Shown here in pieces: positions 44,449 to 52,397 of a stretch of 64,000 nucleotides of DNA. Origin of the DNA: Arthrobacter celericrescens. GTDB lineage: Bacteria; Actinomycetota; Actinomycetes; Actinomycetales; Micrococcaceae. The DNA is taken from positions 57,748-121,747 of the forward strand of contig NZ_QYLP01000037.1 of the NCBI RefSeq assembly GCF_003614925.1, in the 5' to 3' direction. Every line of letters starts with the position of its first letter. Position 1 is the stretch's first letter. The notes beneath the pieces were generated by a model that did no database searches, had not been told where the DNA came from, and saw only the letters and a list, made by a program, of their open reading frames with translations. The position numbers were made by a program, and so were the translations under genes.

Positions 44449-45048
44449 GTGGAAGACAGGAAGCTGCGCATCGCGGCTGTTGGAGACGAACTGCTCGCAG
44501 GACTCGGCGATCCCCGCGCACTGGGCTGGCTGGGACGGGTGCTCGCCCGGACACCCCAGGACTCCGTCGCCGTGGAGAGCTACTCACTCCCCTGCCCCAT
44601 GGAAGGCACCGAAGGCCTCGCCGCACGGTGGCTGGACGAAGCCGGCCGCCGCTTCAGCGACTCCCACGAGAACCGCCTGGTGATCGGCCTCTCCGCCCGT
44701 GACATCGAATTCGGCCTGTCCACGGCGCGGAGCCGGCTCAACTTGGCCAACATCCTGGACGGGGCCAGCCAAAACAACGTCGAGGTGTTCGTTGTCGGCC
44801 CGCCCCCCGGCCTGGATCCGACACGCAACCGCCGCCTCGCCGACCTCAACGCCGCCTTCTCCGATGTCACCACCCGCCGCAACCACCACTACGTCGACAC
44901 CTTCTCTCCCCTGCTCAACCACGAACAGTGGCGCACCGACCTCGCCTCCAACGGCGGCACTCCCGGCCAGGCCGGCTATGGCCTGATGGCGTGGCTGGTG
45001 CTGCACCGCGGCTGGTTCCAGTGGCTGAGGATCGCCCAGCCCGACTAG
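44449..45048 (+). CDS. SGNH-hydrolase-fold protein lacking the catalytic residues
   Basis: A 199-aa protein with the SGNH/GDSL layout. Block I reads AVGDELLAGLGDPRALGWLGR, so the nucleophile serine of GDSL is Glu (GDE). Block III reads GLSARDI rather than GxND. Block V reads NGGTPGQAGYGLMA, with Thr where DxxHP has the catalytic His. Ser, Asn and His of the catalytic set therefore all appear replaced, while the surrounding fold residues are kept. It is most likely a non-catalytic (binding) member. The start is GTG at 44449 with AGAGG upstream. No signal peptide. Confidence 0.75.
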   Translation: MEDRKLRIAAVGDELLAGLGDPRALGWLGRVLARTPQDSVAVESYSLPCPMEGTEGLAARWLDEAGRRFSDSHENRLVIGLSARDIEFGLSTARSRLNLANILDGASQNNVEVFVVGPPPGLDPTRNRRLADLNAAFSDVTTRRNHHYVDTFSPLLNHEQWRTDLASNGGTPGQAGYGLMAWLVLHRGWFQWLRIAQPD

Positions 45049-45090
45049 GAGCGGCGCCTCCTTCGGCGAAACCATTGCCATCCCCGGTAT

Positions 45091-45128
45091 TGCGATATAT
45101 CGTGACTTCATCAACGCGATATATCGCA
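45091..45128 (+). promoter_or_regulatory. Two palindromic operators (CGATATATCG) before the DUF4097-padR operon
   Basis: CGATATATCG occurs at 45093-45102 and 45117-45126, the second extended to the 12-bp palindrome GCGATATATCGC (45116-45127). Their centres are 24 bp apart, on the same face of the helix. Both lie 18-53 bp before the start codon and near the expected promoter. ATAT-centred palindromes of this kind are typical PadR-family sites, and a padR gene is the second gene of the operon. Confidence 0.7.
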
Positions 45129-45143
45129 ACTCCTGGAGGGGTC

Positions 45144-45998
45144 ATGTCAGAACAGAACTGGACCGTCACCGGTCCGCAGACGATCGACGTCGACGGCGTC
45201 CGCTCGCTCAGGCTGGGCATCGTCAAGGGCCGCTTCGACATCGTCACCCATGACGAAGCCACGGCGCGCATCGAGGTATCGGAAATCGCGGGCGATCCAC
45301 TGAGCGTCACCGTCGTCGACGGCCGCCTCGAGGTCCGCCACCAGCTCCACGGGCCGCAGGGGTGGTTCCGCAACCTCATGGGAACCGTCAACAACACCAG
45401 CACCAACTCGGTTGTCATCGGCATCGCCATCCCGGCCGGCATCACGGTTGAGGCCGGCACCGTCAGCGGCGACGGCATGGTCTCCGGGACGTCGGGCACC
45501 ACCAGGCTCAACACGGTCTCCGGCTCGGTGCTCTCGGATGACACCAGCGGCGAACTGCACGTGAACACTGTCAGCGGGGAAGTGATCGCCCGCGGCCACC
45601 ACGGGGTGATGACAGCCAAGAGCGTCTCCGGCGAGGTGACGGCCTCCGGCGATTTCAGCAACGTCCGAGCCACCACCGTCAGCGGGGACCTCAGCTTCGA
45701 CCTGCACGGCCACACGCACGACATCGCCGCCCATTCGGTATCAGGCGATGTCACGGTGCGCCTGCCCCGGGACATCGGCGCGGACATCGCCGCGAAGTCG
45801 GCCAGCGGCGCCGTCGTGATCGACGGACAGCTCCATGACCATCCCGGCAACAACGTGCAGGCCACTGTGGGCCCGAGGGAGCGGATCACTTTGGTGCGGA
45901 GCAACTCCGTGTCCGGCAAGACCTATGTCATCCACGGCAGCGCCGCAGCCACAGGTTCGACGGCGGCCGGCGGGCAGGTGCCCGGGGGCGGGTTCTGA
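45144..45998 (+). CDS. DUF4097-family beta-strand repeat protein
   Basis: A 284-aa soluble protein built of short beta-strand repeats with recurring V-S-G-D/E patterns (TVSGDGMVSGTSG, NTVSGSVLSDDTSG, NTVSGEVIARG, KSVSGEVTASGD, TTVSGDLSFD, HSVSGDVTVRL), as in the DUF4097/adhesin-like beta-helix family. The C-terminal tail is Gly/Ala-rich. No signal peptide or membrane segment. GGAGGGG precedes the ATG at 45144. It is co-translated with the padR gene (TGATG) and sits behind two palindromic operators. Such proteins often accompany PadR and PspC-type envelope-stress genes. Function unknown. Confidence 0.82.
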   Translation: MSEQNWTVTGPQTIDVDGVRSLRLGIVKGRFDIVTHDEATARIEVSEIAGDPLSVTVVDGRLEVRHQLHGPQGWFRNLMGTVNNTSTNSVVIGIAIPAGITVEAGTVSGDGMVSGTSGTTRLNTVSGSVLSDDTSGELHVNTVSGEVIARGHHGVMTAKSVSGEVTASGDFSNVRATTVSGDLSFDLHGHTHDIAAHSVSGDVTVRLPRDIGADIAAKSASGAVVIDGQLHDHPGNNVQATVGPRERITLVRSNSVSGKTYVIHGSAAATGSTAAGGQVPGGGF

Positions 45999-46639
45999 TG
46001 CCGCCGGTCTTCGCCCACGGCGCCCTCCGGCTCTACCTGCTGGCCCTGCTGGAATCCGGTCCGAAGCACGGCTACGAAATCATCAAGGCCCTCGGCGAAC
46101 GCTTCGGCGGCACCTACTCCCCCAGCGCCGGCACGGTCTACCCCCGGCTCGGCAAGCTGGAGGAGGAAGGCCTGGTCGCCACGGAGAATGACGGACGACG
46201 CACCAACTATTCGATCACGCGCGCCGGGCTGGCCGAACTGGACAGCCGGCGCGCCGAGCTGGCCGAGGTCGAGGCGGGCATTTCGGCGTCGGTGCGGCGC
46301 CTGGCGGACGAGCTGCGGGAGGACATCCGCAGCAACATGCGCGGCCTGCGGGCGGACCTCGCGGCCAGTGCCGAATCGGCCAGGGCTGCGGCCGTGCCGG
46401 CGGGATTCGGCGCGGAAGCAAGCGATCCCGGAACAGTTCCGGGTGCGGGGCGGCATTCAGCGGAAAGCATCCGGCTCCTGAAGGAAGCTGAACTCATGGT
46501 GCAGTCCTTCCGGGACGACATGAGGGTGGAACTGCGCCGGCACGCCGGCTCTGCCCAGCTGACTCCCGTGGCCCTGGAGACGGTCCGCACCGTGCTGGAC
46601 CAGGCGCGCATCGCCATCAGGAATTCCATGCGGCCCTGA
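45998..46639 (+). CDS. PadR-family transcriptional regulator
   Basis: 213 aa. The winged helix (about 8-85) has the PadR pattern LLALLESGPKHGYEIIKAL and GTVYPRLGKLEEEGLV. The C-terminal region is helical and charged (about 90-205) and longer than in the shortest PadR proteins. Its start codon shares one base with the stop of the DUF4097 gene. It probably represses its own operon through the CGATATATCG sites at 45093-45126. The inducer is unknown. Confidence 0.92.
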   Translation: MPPVFAHGALRLYLLALLESGPKHGYEIIKALGERFGGTYSPSAGTVYPRLGKLEEEGLVATENDGRRTNYSITRAGLAELDSRRAELAEVEAGISASVRRLADELREDIRSNMRGLRADLAASAESARAAAVPAGFGAEASDPGTVPGAGRHSAESIRLLKEAELMVQSFRDDMRVELRRHAGSAQLTPVALETVRTVLDQARIAIRNSMRP

Positions 46640-46801
46640 CGCCGGCCCTTGATGACGGACCGGGCGCCGGGTCCGGCACTTGTGTCCGACGCCGGCCCGC
46701 CAGTTAGCGGCCCGGCCTCGCCGCCGGTTCGCGGCCCGGGCCCCGCGTGTGGGAGACTGGAGGGCAGCTTTGTTGAGTACAAGAAACGAAGGAGGCCGGC
46801 T

Positions 46802-46876
46802 ATGAGCAAGCGTGCACGCAAGCGTCGTGACCGTAAGCGCGGCGGCGCAAACCACGGCAAGCGTCCCAACACCTGA
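46802..46876 (+). CDS. Ribosomal protein bL37 (24-aa actinobacterial ribosomal protein)
   Basis: The frame encodes 24 residues, MSKRARKRRDRKRGGANHGK followed by RPNT, extremely basic. It matches the small ribosomal protein bL37 seen in mycobacterial 70S structures, which has the same size and the ANHGKRPN end. AAGGAGG lies eight bases before the ATG, and a strong terminator starts 18 bases after the stop, so it is a single-gene unit. Confidence 0.85.
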   Translation: MSKRARKRRDRKRGGANHGKRPNT

Positions 46877-46893
46877 GTTGTTGGAGCAGACGG

Positions 46894-46931
46894 AAGAGCC
46901 CCGGAAACCTGATGGCTTCCGGGGCTCTTTT
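46894..46931 (+). terminator. Intrinsic terminator between bL37 and rsrA
   Basis: A perfect 13-bp stem, AAGAGCCCCGGAA (46894-46906) with TTCCGGGGCTCTT (46917-46929), a 10-base loop, then TT. The two flanking genes converge on it, so it may serve both. Confidence 0.85.
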
Positions 46932-46952
46932 CGTTGGAACGGCCAGCCGGGC

Positions 46953-47210
46953 CTAGACTTCCGCTGCATTCATCGAATGAATGCGGTCCAGGATTGAGTT
47001 CTTGAGGTTCTCCGGAGCGGCCTCGGTGCAGGAACGCTTGACCACGGTGCGGATGACGCACTCCAGGTCATACTCCTCGGTGCACTCGGGGCACTCCTGC
47101 AGGTGCTGCTTGATCTCGGCGATGTCCTCCCGGGTCAGCGCACCGTCAAGGTATTCATAGATGCGCTGCATCCGCGCATCGTCGCAGTCGCCCAGTCCTT
47201 GGCAGCTCAT
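46953..47210 (-). CDS. rsrA: Anti-sigma factor RsrA (zinc redox switch)
   Basis: An 85-aa ZAS-family anti-sigma factor. The core motif H36-x3-C40-x2-C43 is present in [14 protein letters not shown], with further cysteines C3, C9, C51 and C61. It holds SigR inactive when reduced and zinc-bound, and releases it when thiol oxidation forms a disulfide. The ATG overlaps the sigR stop by four bases (ATGA), giving matched synthesis of the pair. Confidence 0.94.
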   Translation of the reverse strand: MSCQGLGDCDDARMQRIYEYLDGALTREDIAEIKQHLQECPECTEEYDLECVIRTVVKRSCTEAAPENLKNSILDRIHSMNAAEV

Positions 47211-47941
47211 TTCCGTTTCTCCTGTTTATTGCTTGCGGCGTCCCCGGCGGGGGTATCCGTGGCGCCCCTGATTCCCCGTTCGGCGGCATAGTCGGCCAGC
47301 AGTTCGCGCAGCATCTTTCTGCCGCGGTGGAGCCGGGACATGACCGTTCCGATGGGGGTGTTCATGATGTCCGAAATTTCCTTGTAGGCGAAGCCTTCGA
47401 CGTCTGCGAAGTACACCGCGAGCCGGAATTCCTCCGGGATGGCCTGCAGCGCACGCTTCACGTCGGAATCGGGAAGGTGGTCCAAGGCTTCCGCCTCGGC
47501 CGAACGCAGGCCGGTCGACGTGTGCGATTCGGCCCTGGCAAGCTGCCAGTCCTCGATCGTGTCCGAGTTCGACTGCAGGGGCTCGCGCTGCCGCTTCCGA
47601 TACAGGTTGATGTAGGTGTTCGTCAGAATCCGGTACAACCACGCCTTGAGGTTTGTCCCTGGGTTGTACTGGTGGAACGCCGAAAACGCCTTCGTGTAGG
47701 CCTCCTGGACCAGGTCCTCTGCATCCGAAGGGTTCCGCGCCATGCGCATCGCCGCCGAATAGAGCTGATCGACGTACTGCATGGCGTCCCGTTCGAAGCG
47801 GGCCCGCCGCTGTTCGGGCGTTTCGCTTGCGACGTCAATGACGGCGTCGGGGCCGGACTCTTCAGCGGTGTCCTGCAGGCCCGGTCGGGGCTGCTCCGCT
47901 GCTTCGTACATGGCCGCTGCGGCCGGGTCCAAGGTGCTCAT
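47207..47941 (-). CDS. sigR: ECF sigma factor SigR/SigH (thiol-oxidative stress)
   Basis: A group ECF sigma factor of 244 aa from the ATG at 47941. Region 2 (about 65-135) has [33 protein letters not shown]; region 4 (about 165-225) has [41 protein letters not shown]. It directs transcription of thioredoxin, mycothiol and protein-quality genes under disulfide stress. No good ribosome binding site precedes the ATG. A GTG seven codons upstream with GGAAAGG before it is a fair alternative. A SigR-type promoter lies about 170 bp upstream, so the gene is autoregulated. Partner: rsrA. Confidence 0.94.
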   Translation of the reverse strand: MSTLDPAAAAMYEAAEQPRPGLQDTAEESGPDAVIDVASETPEQRRARFERDAMQYVDQLYSAAMRMARNPSDAEDLVQEAYTKAFSAFHQYNPGTNLKAWLYRILTNTYINLYRKRQREPLQSNSDTIEDWQLARAESHTSTGLRSAEAEALDHLPDSDVKRALQAIPEEFRLAVYFADVEGFAYKEISDIMNTPIGTVMSRLHRGRKMLRELLADYAAERGIRGATDTPAGDAASNKQEKRK

Positions 47942-48115
47942 TGCGTTCAAGTCTACTGTCACCCGGCGCGCGCCTTTCCCCGGCTCCCGCTCCGGTGCCG
48001 GCACTTCCTGACGGTCTTTCACCAAGCTCAAGAAAGCGGCTCCTTCCACTCGATACTGGCTTCGCAGGCGTCCGGCACGCGGACTTCCCCGCGCGCTTCC
48101 GCGCCTTCTTCTCAC

Positions 48116-48141
48116 AACCGCCCCTCCCGGGCAAATATTCC
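48116..48141 (-). promoter_or_regulatory. SigR-dependent promoter of sigR-rsrA
   Basis: On the minus strand GGAAT (48141-48137), 18 bases, then GTT (48118-48116). This equals the SigR/SigH consensus GGAAT-N18-GTT. Transcription would start near 48108, leaving a leader of about 165 nt. Confidence 0.8.
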
Positions 48142-48208
48142 GCAAAGATGCAAGACTAGAGGCGACTGCACCCTTGACCGTTGTGGCAAGCCATCCAGGA
48201 GGCAAGAC

Positions 48209-48724
48209 ATGTCCCTCATCCGTTTTCCCGCCCGGCCGATGCTGGCCTCAAGCTTCGTGGTCTCCGGACTCGACAAGCTGAAGAACACGGACGACACCGC
48301 CAAACAGCTCTCCCCGCTGCTGCGCCGGGCCTCGGATTCCCTCCCGTTTCCGGCCGATGAGAAGATGATCGCGCGGGTGATCGGCGGAACCCAGTTGGGT
48401 GCGGGCGCCCTGCTCGCACTGGGCAAGCTCCCCCGTTTCTCCGCCGGACTGCTGGCAGTCATTTCGGGCCTGAACACCTTCGTCGAGTGGCGCTCGGCGG
48501 ACATCAGCACCAAGGAAGGCCGGCTGGAGCGCCGCGCCCAGCTGCTGAAGAACATCTCGCTGACCGGCGGGGCGCTGCTTGCCGCCGTCGACACTGCCGG
48601 CAAACCGAGCCTTGCCTGGCGCGCCGAGCACCTGGCCATGGACGCCCGCAAGGCGGGCGGCAAGCAATTGAAGAAGGCGGACCGCGCCGTCCGCAAGGCA
48701 GTAGACAAGACAGTTGGAGCATAA
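48209..48724 (+). CDS. DoxX-family membrane protein
   Basis: A 171-aa protein with the DoxX pattern: [18 protein letters not shown] at the start, then three to four hydrophobic segments ([50 protein letters not shown]) and a basic C-terminal tail of about 35 residues. The ATG at 48209 has AGGAGG six bases upstream. It is divergent from sigR and 6 bp before aroA. In mycobacteria a DoxX protein acts with superoxide dismutase in thiol/oxidative stress, which fits the neighbour, but that role is only inferred here. Confidence 0.8.
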   Translation: MSLIRFPARPMLASSFVVSGLDKLKNTDDTAKQLSPLLRRASDSLPFPADEKMIARVIGGTQLGAGALLALGKLPRFSAGLLAVISGLNTFVEWRSADISTKEGRLERRAQLLKNISLTGGALLAAVDTAGKPSLAWRAEHLAMDARKAGGKQLKKADRAVRKAVDKTVGA

Positions 48725-48730
48725 GAACGC

Positions 48731-50095
48731 ATGACCGGCACCACCGAAGCCACCACCACCGCAGCACCTCTCTGGGACGCTCCTTTTGCGCACCGGCCCG
48801 TTGACGCCACAGTCACGGTGCCCGGATCCAAGTCCCTCACCAACCGCTACCTGGTGCTCGCGGCGTTGGCCGACGGCCCGTCCCGGCTCCGCGCTCCCCT
48901 GCATTCCCGCGACTCCGCGCTGATGATCGAGGCGCTCCGGGCGTTGGGGGCCACCGTGACCGAGGTGCCGGGCGACGGCAGCTACGGGCCGGACCTGTTG
49001 ATCAAGCCGATCGACCCGGCGGCGCCGGCTACCGACTGCGCCATCGATTGCGGCCTCGCCGGCACGGTGATGCGTTTCGTGCCTCCGCTTGCCGCCCTGC
49101 GCAACGGTTCCTCCGCGTTCGACGGCGACCCGCACGCCCGCAAGCGTCCCATGAACACGATCATCGAGGCGCTGTCCGCACTCGGCGTCGGGATTTCCGC
49201 CCCGGATGGCGGCACCGCGTCATCCCTTCCGTTCACGGTGGACGGGAACGGTTCCGTGCGCGGCGGCCACCTGGTGATCGACGCCAGTGCCTCCTCGCAG
49301 TTCGTCTCCGCGCTGCTGCTGGTGGGCGCCCGCTTCACCGAGGGCCTGCACCTGGAGCACGTCGGCAAGCCGGTGCCCAGCCTGGACCACATCAACATGA
49401 CCATCGCCGTGCTGCGCGGCGTCGGCGTCACGGTGGACGATTCCGTCCCCAACCACTGGGTGGTGTCCCCCGGAGCCATCCGGGCCTTCGACGAACGGAT
49501 CGAACAGGACCTCTCCAACGCCGGCCCCTTCCTGGCCGCCGCCCTCGCCACCAAGGGCACCATCCGGATTCCCAACTGGCCTGCCCACACCACCCAGGTG
49601 GGCGACCTCTGGCGGCAGATCCTGCAGGCCATGGGCGCCACGGTCAGCCTCGAGGACGGCACCCTCACCGTGACCGGCGGCCAGGAGATCAAGGGCGCCG
49701 ACTTCGATGAGACCAGCGAGCTCGCCCCCACGGTGGCCGCCCTATGCGCCCTGGCCACCGGCCCCTCCACGCTCACCGGCATCGCGCACCTGCGCGGACA
49801 CGAAACGGACCGGCTCGCCGCGCTCGTCGCCGAAATCAACCGGCTCGGCGGCGACGCCGAGGAAACCGAGGACGGCCTGGTGATCCGGCCCGCGAAGCTG
49901 CACGGCGGCGTCGTGCACAGCTATGCGGACCACCGCATGGCAACCGCCGGGGCCATCCTGGGCCTCGCCGTCGAAGGCGTGCTCGTGGAGGACATCGCCA
50001 CCACGTCCAAGACCATGCCGGAATTCCCGCAGATCTGGGCGGCCATGCTTGAGCAGGGCAGCGGCGCGCCCGGGGCCACGGAGCCCGGTCACTGA
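48731..50095 (+). CDS. aroA: 3-phosphoshikimate 1-carboxyvinyltransferase (EPSP synthase)
   Basis: The sixth step of the shikimate pathway: it joins phosphoenolpyruvate to shikimate 3-phosphate. The 454-aa protein has PGSKSLTNRYLVLAALA near residues 32-48, the LAGTVMRF active-site stretch (class I form LxxAGTAxRP changed to LAGTVMRFVPP), DASASSQFVSALLL, and RGHETDRLAAL near the C-terminus. It is followed by rsgA after 2 bp and hisN after a further 56 bp, all on the plus strand. Confidence 0.95.
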   Translation: MTGTTEATTTAAPLWDAPFAHRPVDATVTVPGSKSLTNRYLVLAALADGPSRLRAPLHSRDSALMIEALRALGATVTEVPGDGSYGPDLLIKPIDPAAPATDCAIDCGLAGTVMRFVPPLAALRNGSSAFDGDPHARKRPMNTIIEALSALGVGISAPDGGTASSLPFTVDGNGSVRGGHLVIDASASSQFVSALLLVGARFTEGLHLEHVGKPVPSLDHINMTIAVLRGVGVTVDDSVPNHWVVSPGAIRAFDERIEQDLSNAGPFLAAALATKGTIRIPNWPAHTTQVGDLWRQILQAMGATVSLEDGTLTVTGGQEIKGADFDETSELAPTVAALCALATGPSTLTGIAHLRGHETDRLAALVAEINRLGGDAEETEDGLVIRPAKLHGGVVHSYADHRMATAGAILGLAVEGVLVEDIATTSKTMPEFPQIWAAMLEQGSGAPGATEPGH

Positions 50096-50097
50096 CG

Positions 50098-51213
50098 ATG
50101 GGACGCTCCGCACAGTCTTGGGATGAGTCCGACGTCCGGATCCGGCCGAACAAGAAGGGGACCCGCCCGCGCACGAAGGACCGGCCAAGCCACGACGACG
50201 CCGTGCTTGGCCGGATCATCACCGTGGACCGCGGGCGTTACACCGCCGTGGTCGCCGAAGACACGCCTGAGGAACGTATTGTCATCGCCGCCCGCGCCCG
50301 CGAGCTGCGGCGCAACCCCGTGGTCCCCGGCGACTTCGTGGCACTCGTGGGCGACGTCTCCGGCGCCCCGGACACCCTTGCGCGGCTGGTCCGCGTCGAG
50401 GAACGCAAGACCGTGCTGCGGCGCAGCGCCGACGATACCGACCCCGTGGAGCGGGTGGTGGTGGCCAACGCGGACCAGCTGGTGATCGTGGTGGCCGCCG
50501 CGAACCCGGAGCCGCGCACCGGATTCATCGACCGCGCCCTGGTGGCAGCCTACGACGCCGGCATCGAGCCGCTGCTGCTCGTCACCAAAGCGGACGTCAA
50601 GGATCCTGCGGAACTGCTGGCGAACTACCTCAGCCTCGACTTCCCGGTGATCATCAGCCGCACCGCCGACGCCGAAGCATCAGGCATCGACGCCCGGAGC
50701 GACGACGGCCTGTCCGCGAGGCTCGACGGCGGCGCCGTCGGCCGGCTGCGGGAGCACCTCGACGGCAAGGTCACGGTATTGCTGGGGCACTCCGGCGTCG
50801 GGAAATCCACCATGGTCAACGCCCTCACCGGCGCCGAACGCGCCACCGGCGGAGTCAACGCCGTCACCGGCCGCGGCCGCCACACCTCCTCCTCGGCCCT
50901 GGCGCTGAGGCTGGACGAGGCACCGGCCGGCAGCTGGATCATCGACACCCCCGGCATCCGCTCCTTCGGCCTGGCATTGGTGGATCCGGACCGGATCATG
51001 CACGCTTTCCCGGACCTCGAACCCGGCACCGAATCCTGTGAGCGCGGCTGCAAGCACGATGCCAACGCAGTCCGCTGCGGCCTCGACGACTGGGTCGCCT
51101 CAGGCTCTGCCGGAGAAGCGGGACCGGCGCGCCTGGCCTCGCTTCGCCGCCTCCTCGGCGCAGATCCGCGCCAGGAAGCCAAGGAAACCAAGGAGCTGGG
51201 CACCGTCATCTGA
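50098..51213 (+). CDS. rsgA: Small ribosomal subunit GTPase RsgA
   Basis: A circularly permuted GTPase that helps 30S maturation. It has an OB fold (about 35-110), then the G-domain in the order G4 LLLVTKAD, G1 LLGHSGVGKSTMVNAL and G3 DTPGIRSFG, and a zinc finger with CERGCKHDANAVRC. Length is 371 aa. The gene starts 2 bp after the aroA stop; this aroA-rsgA-hisN order is common in actinobacteria. Confidence 0.95.
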   Translation: MGRSAQSWDESDVRIRPNKKGTRPRTKDRPSHDDAVLGRIITVDRGRYTAVVAEDTPEERIVIAARARELRRNPVVPGDFVALVGDVSGAPDTLARLVRVEERKTVLRRSADDTDPVERVVVANADQLVIVVAAANPEPRTGFIDRALVAAYDAGIEPLLLVTKADVKDPAELLANYLSLDFPVIISRTADAEASGIDARSDDGLSARLDGGAVGRLREHLDGKVTVLLGHSGVGKSTMVNALTGAERATGGVNAVTGRGRHTSSSALALRLDEAPAGSWIIDTPGIRSFGLALVDPDRIMHAFPDLEPGTESCERGCKHDANAVRCGLDDWVASGSAGEAGPARLASLRRLLGADPRQEAKETKELGTVI

Positions 51214-51257
51214 CGGGCATGCTCCGCGGGGTCCCCGGACAGGCCGGCTTTTGCCGG

Positions 51258-51263
51258 TAGTTT
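51258..51263 (+). promoter_or_regulatory. -10 box of hisN (leaderless type)
   Basis: TAGTTT, then GGAACC, then the ATG at 51270. Confidence 0.45.
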
Positions 51264-51269
51264 GGAACC

Positions 51270-52082
51270 ATGACCCAAGTCGACCCGAATTACAACGACG
51301 ACCTCCGCCTTGCCCACGTGCTGGCGGATTCCGTCGACGCCCTGACCATGGAGCGGTTCAAGGCCCAGGACCTGCAAGTTGAGTCCAAGCCCGACCTGAC
51401 CCCCGTGACCGACGCCGACCGCGCCGCCGAGGAAGCCATCCGCGGCCAACTGTCCCGCTCGCGCCCCCGGGACGCCGTCCTGGGCGAGGAATTCGGCAGC
51501 ACCGGGCACGGCGCCCGGCGCTGGATCATCGATCCCATCGACGGAACCAAGAACTTTGTCCGCGGCGTTCCCGTCTGGGCCACCCTTATTGCCCTTGTCG
51601 ACGGCGACGAGGTGGTGGTCGGCGTCGTCAGCGCCCCCGCACTGGGCCGGCGCTGGTGGGCCGTGAAGGGCGGCGGCGCCTACACCGGCCGCTCGCTGGC
51701 CTCGGCCACGCGGCTCAAGGTCAGCAACGTCTCGCAGCTGTCCGACGCTTCGCTGTCCTACTCGGAAATCTCCGAATGGAAGAAGCAGGGCTCGCTGGAT
51801 TCCTTCCTGGACCTGGAAGACGCCGTGTGGCGCAGCCGGGCGTATGGCGACTTCTGGTCCTACTGCCTCGTGGCCGAAGGCGCCGTGGACATCGCGGCCG
51901 AGCCTGAACTCGAACTCTATGACATGGCGGCGCTGGTGCCGATCGTGACCGAAGCCGGAGGCCGCTTCACCTCCCTTGACGGCCAGGACGGTCCTTTCGG
52001 CGGAAACGCCGTGGCCAGCAACTCGATCCTGCATTCCGAGGTCCTGAAGAAGCTCAACCCGTCCATCGACGACTTGCTCTGA
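51270..52082 (+). CDS. hisN: Histidinol-phosphatase, inositol-monophosphatase family
   Basis: A 270-aa Mg-dependent phosphatase. Metal-binding motifs: [20 protein letters not shown] and [10 protein letters not shown]. In actinobacteria the IMP-family member beside aroA and rsgA is the histidinol-phosphate phosphatase HisN of histidine synthesis. A general inositol-phosphatase role cannot be excluded from sequence alone. It has its own -10 box and ends at a strong terminator. Confidence 0.88.
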   Translation: MTQVDPNYNDDLRLAHVLADSVDALTMERFKAQDLQVESKPDLTPVTDADRAAEEAIRGQLSRSRPRDAVLGEEFGSTGHGARRWIIDPIDGTKNFVRGVPVWATLIALVDGDEVVVGVVSAPALGRRWWAVKGGGAYTGRSLASATRLKVSNVSQLSDASLSYSEISEWKKQGSLDSFLDLEDAVWRSRAYGDFWSYCLVAEGAVDIAAEPELELYDMAALVPIVTEAGGRFTSLDGQDGPFGGNAVASNSILHSEVLKKLNPSIDDLL

Positions 52083-52112
52083 TCCAACGCCTCCGGGCTT
52101 CGGCGAAGATTC

Positions 52113-52153
52113 ATCGGCAGGTGTCCCCAACGCGGGACGCCTGCCGATTTTTG
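52113..52153 (+). terminator. Intrinsic terminator after hisN
   Basis: A 15-bp stem with one G-U pair: ATCGGCAGGTGTCCC (52113-52127) and GGGACGCCTGCCGAT (52134-52148), loop CAACGC, followed by TTTTG. Confidence 0.88.
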
Positions 52154-52250
52154 TTCGGCAAACCGCCCCGAATCCGCTTCCCGTAACAATCGACTTAACA
52201 AAGCCGGCCGGCTTTGGCGGCTCGCGTATGGTGTCTTAGTCTCAAAGACA

Positions 52251-52328
52251 GGTCACGAGTGCCAGCGTGAAACCCCGGTTTGCTGGCCGGCAACCCTCCA
52301 TCGCGGCGGGGTGCCCCGGGTGACGACC
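52251..52328 (+). ncRNA. SAM-IV riboswitch
   Basis: The P1 arms are GGTCACGAG (52251-52259) and GTGACGACC (from 52320). Inside are GAGTGCCAGC, a hairpin AACCCCGGTT, GCTGGCCGGCAACCCTCC and CGGGGTGCCCCGGGTG, the conserved SAM-IV core that resembles SAM-I but has its own peripheral helices. The RNA probably extends another 30-60 nt toward the gene for its pseudoknot and expression platform. A possible -10 box TATGGT is at 52227-52232. The next gene, at 52398, encodes a cysteine desulfurase-like enzyme. SAM binding normally turns such sulfur genes off. Confidence 0.85.
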
Positions 52329-52397
52329 CGGCCGGTCCGGAACGGATGCGGCAAGCGCGGATCCCCTGCATGCAGGGTTCCCTTGAATGAGGACTCC

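Noticed and set aside
40515..44471. 1318-codon open frame on the minus strand opposite kgd
   Set aside because: It lies entirely antisense to kgd, whose protein is a complete known family. Long antisense frames are expected in GC-rich DNA because stop codons are rare opposite GC3-rich codons, and the product is repetitive Val/Leu/Gly/Asp sequence with no domain.
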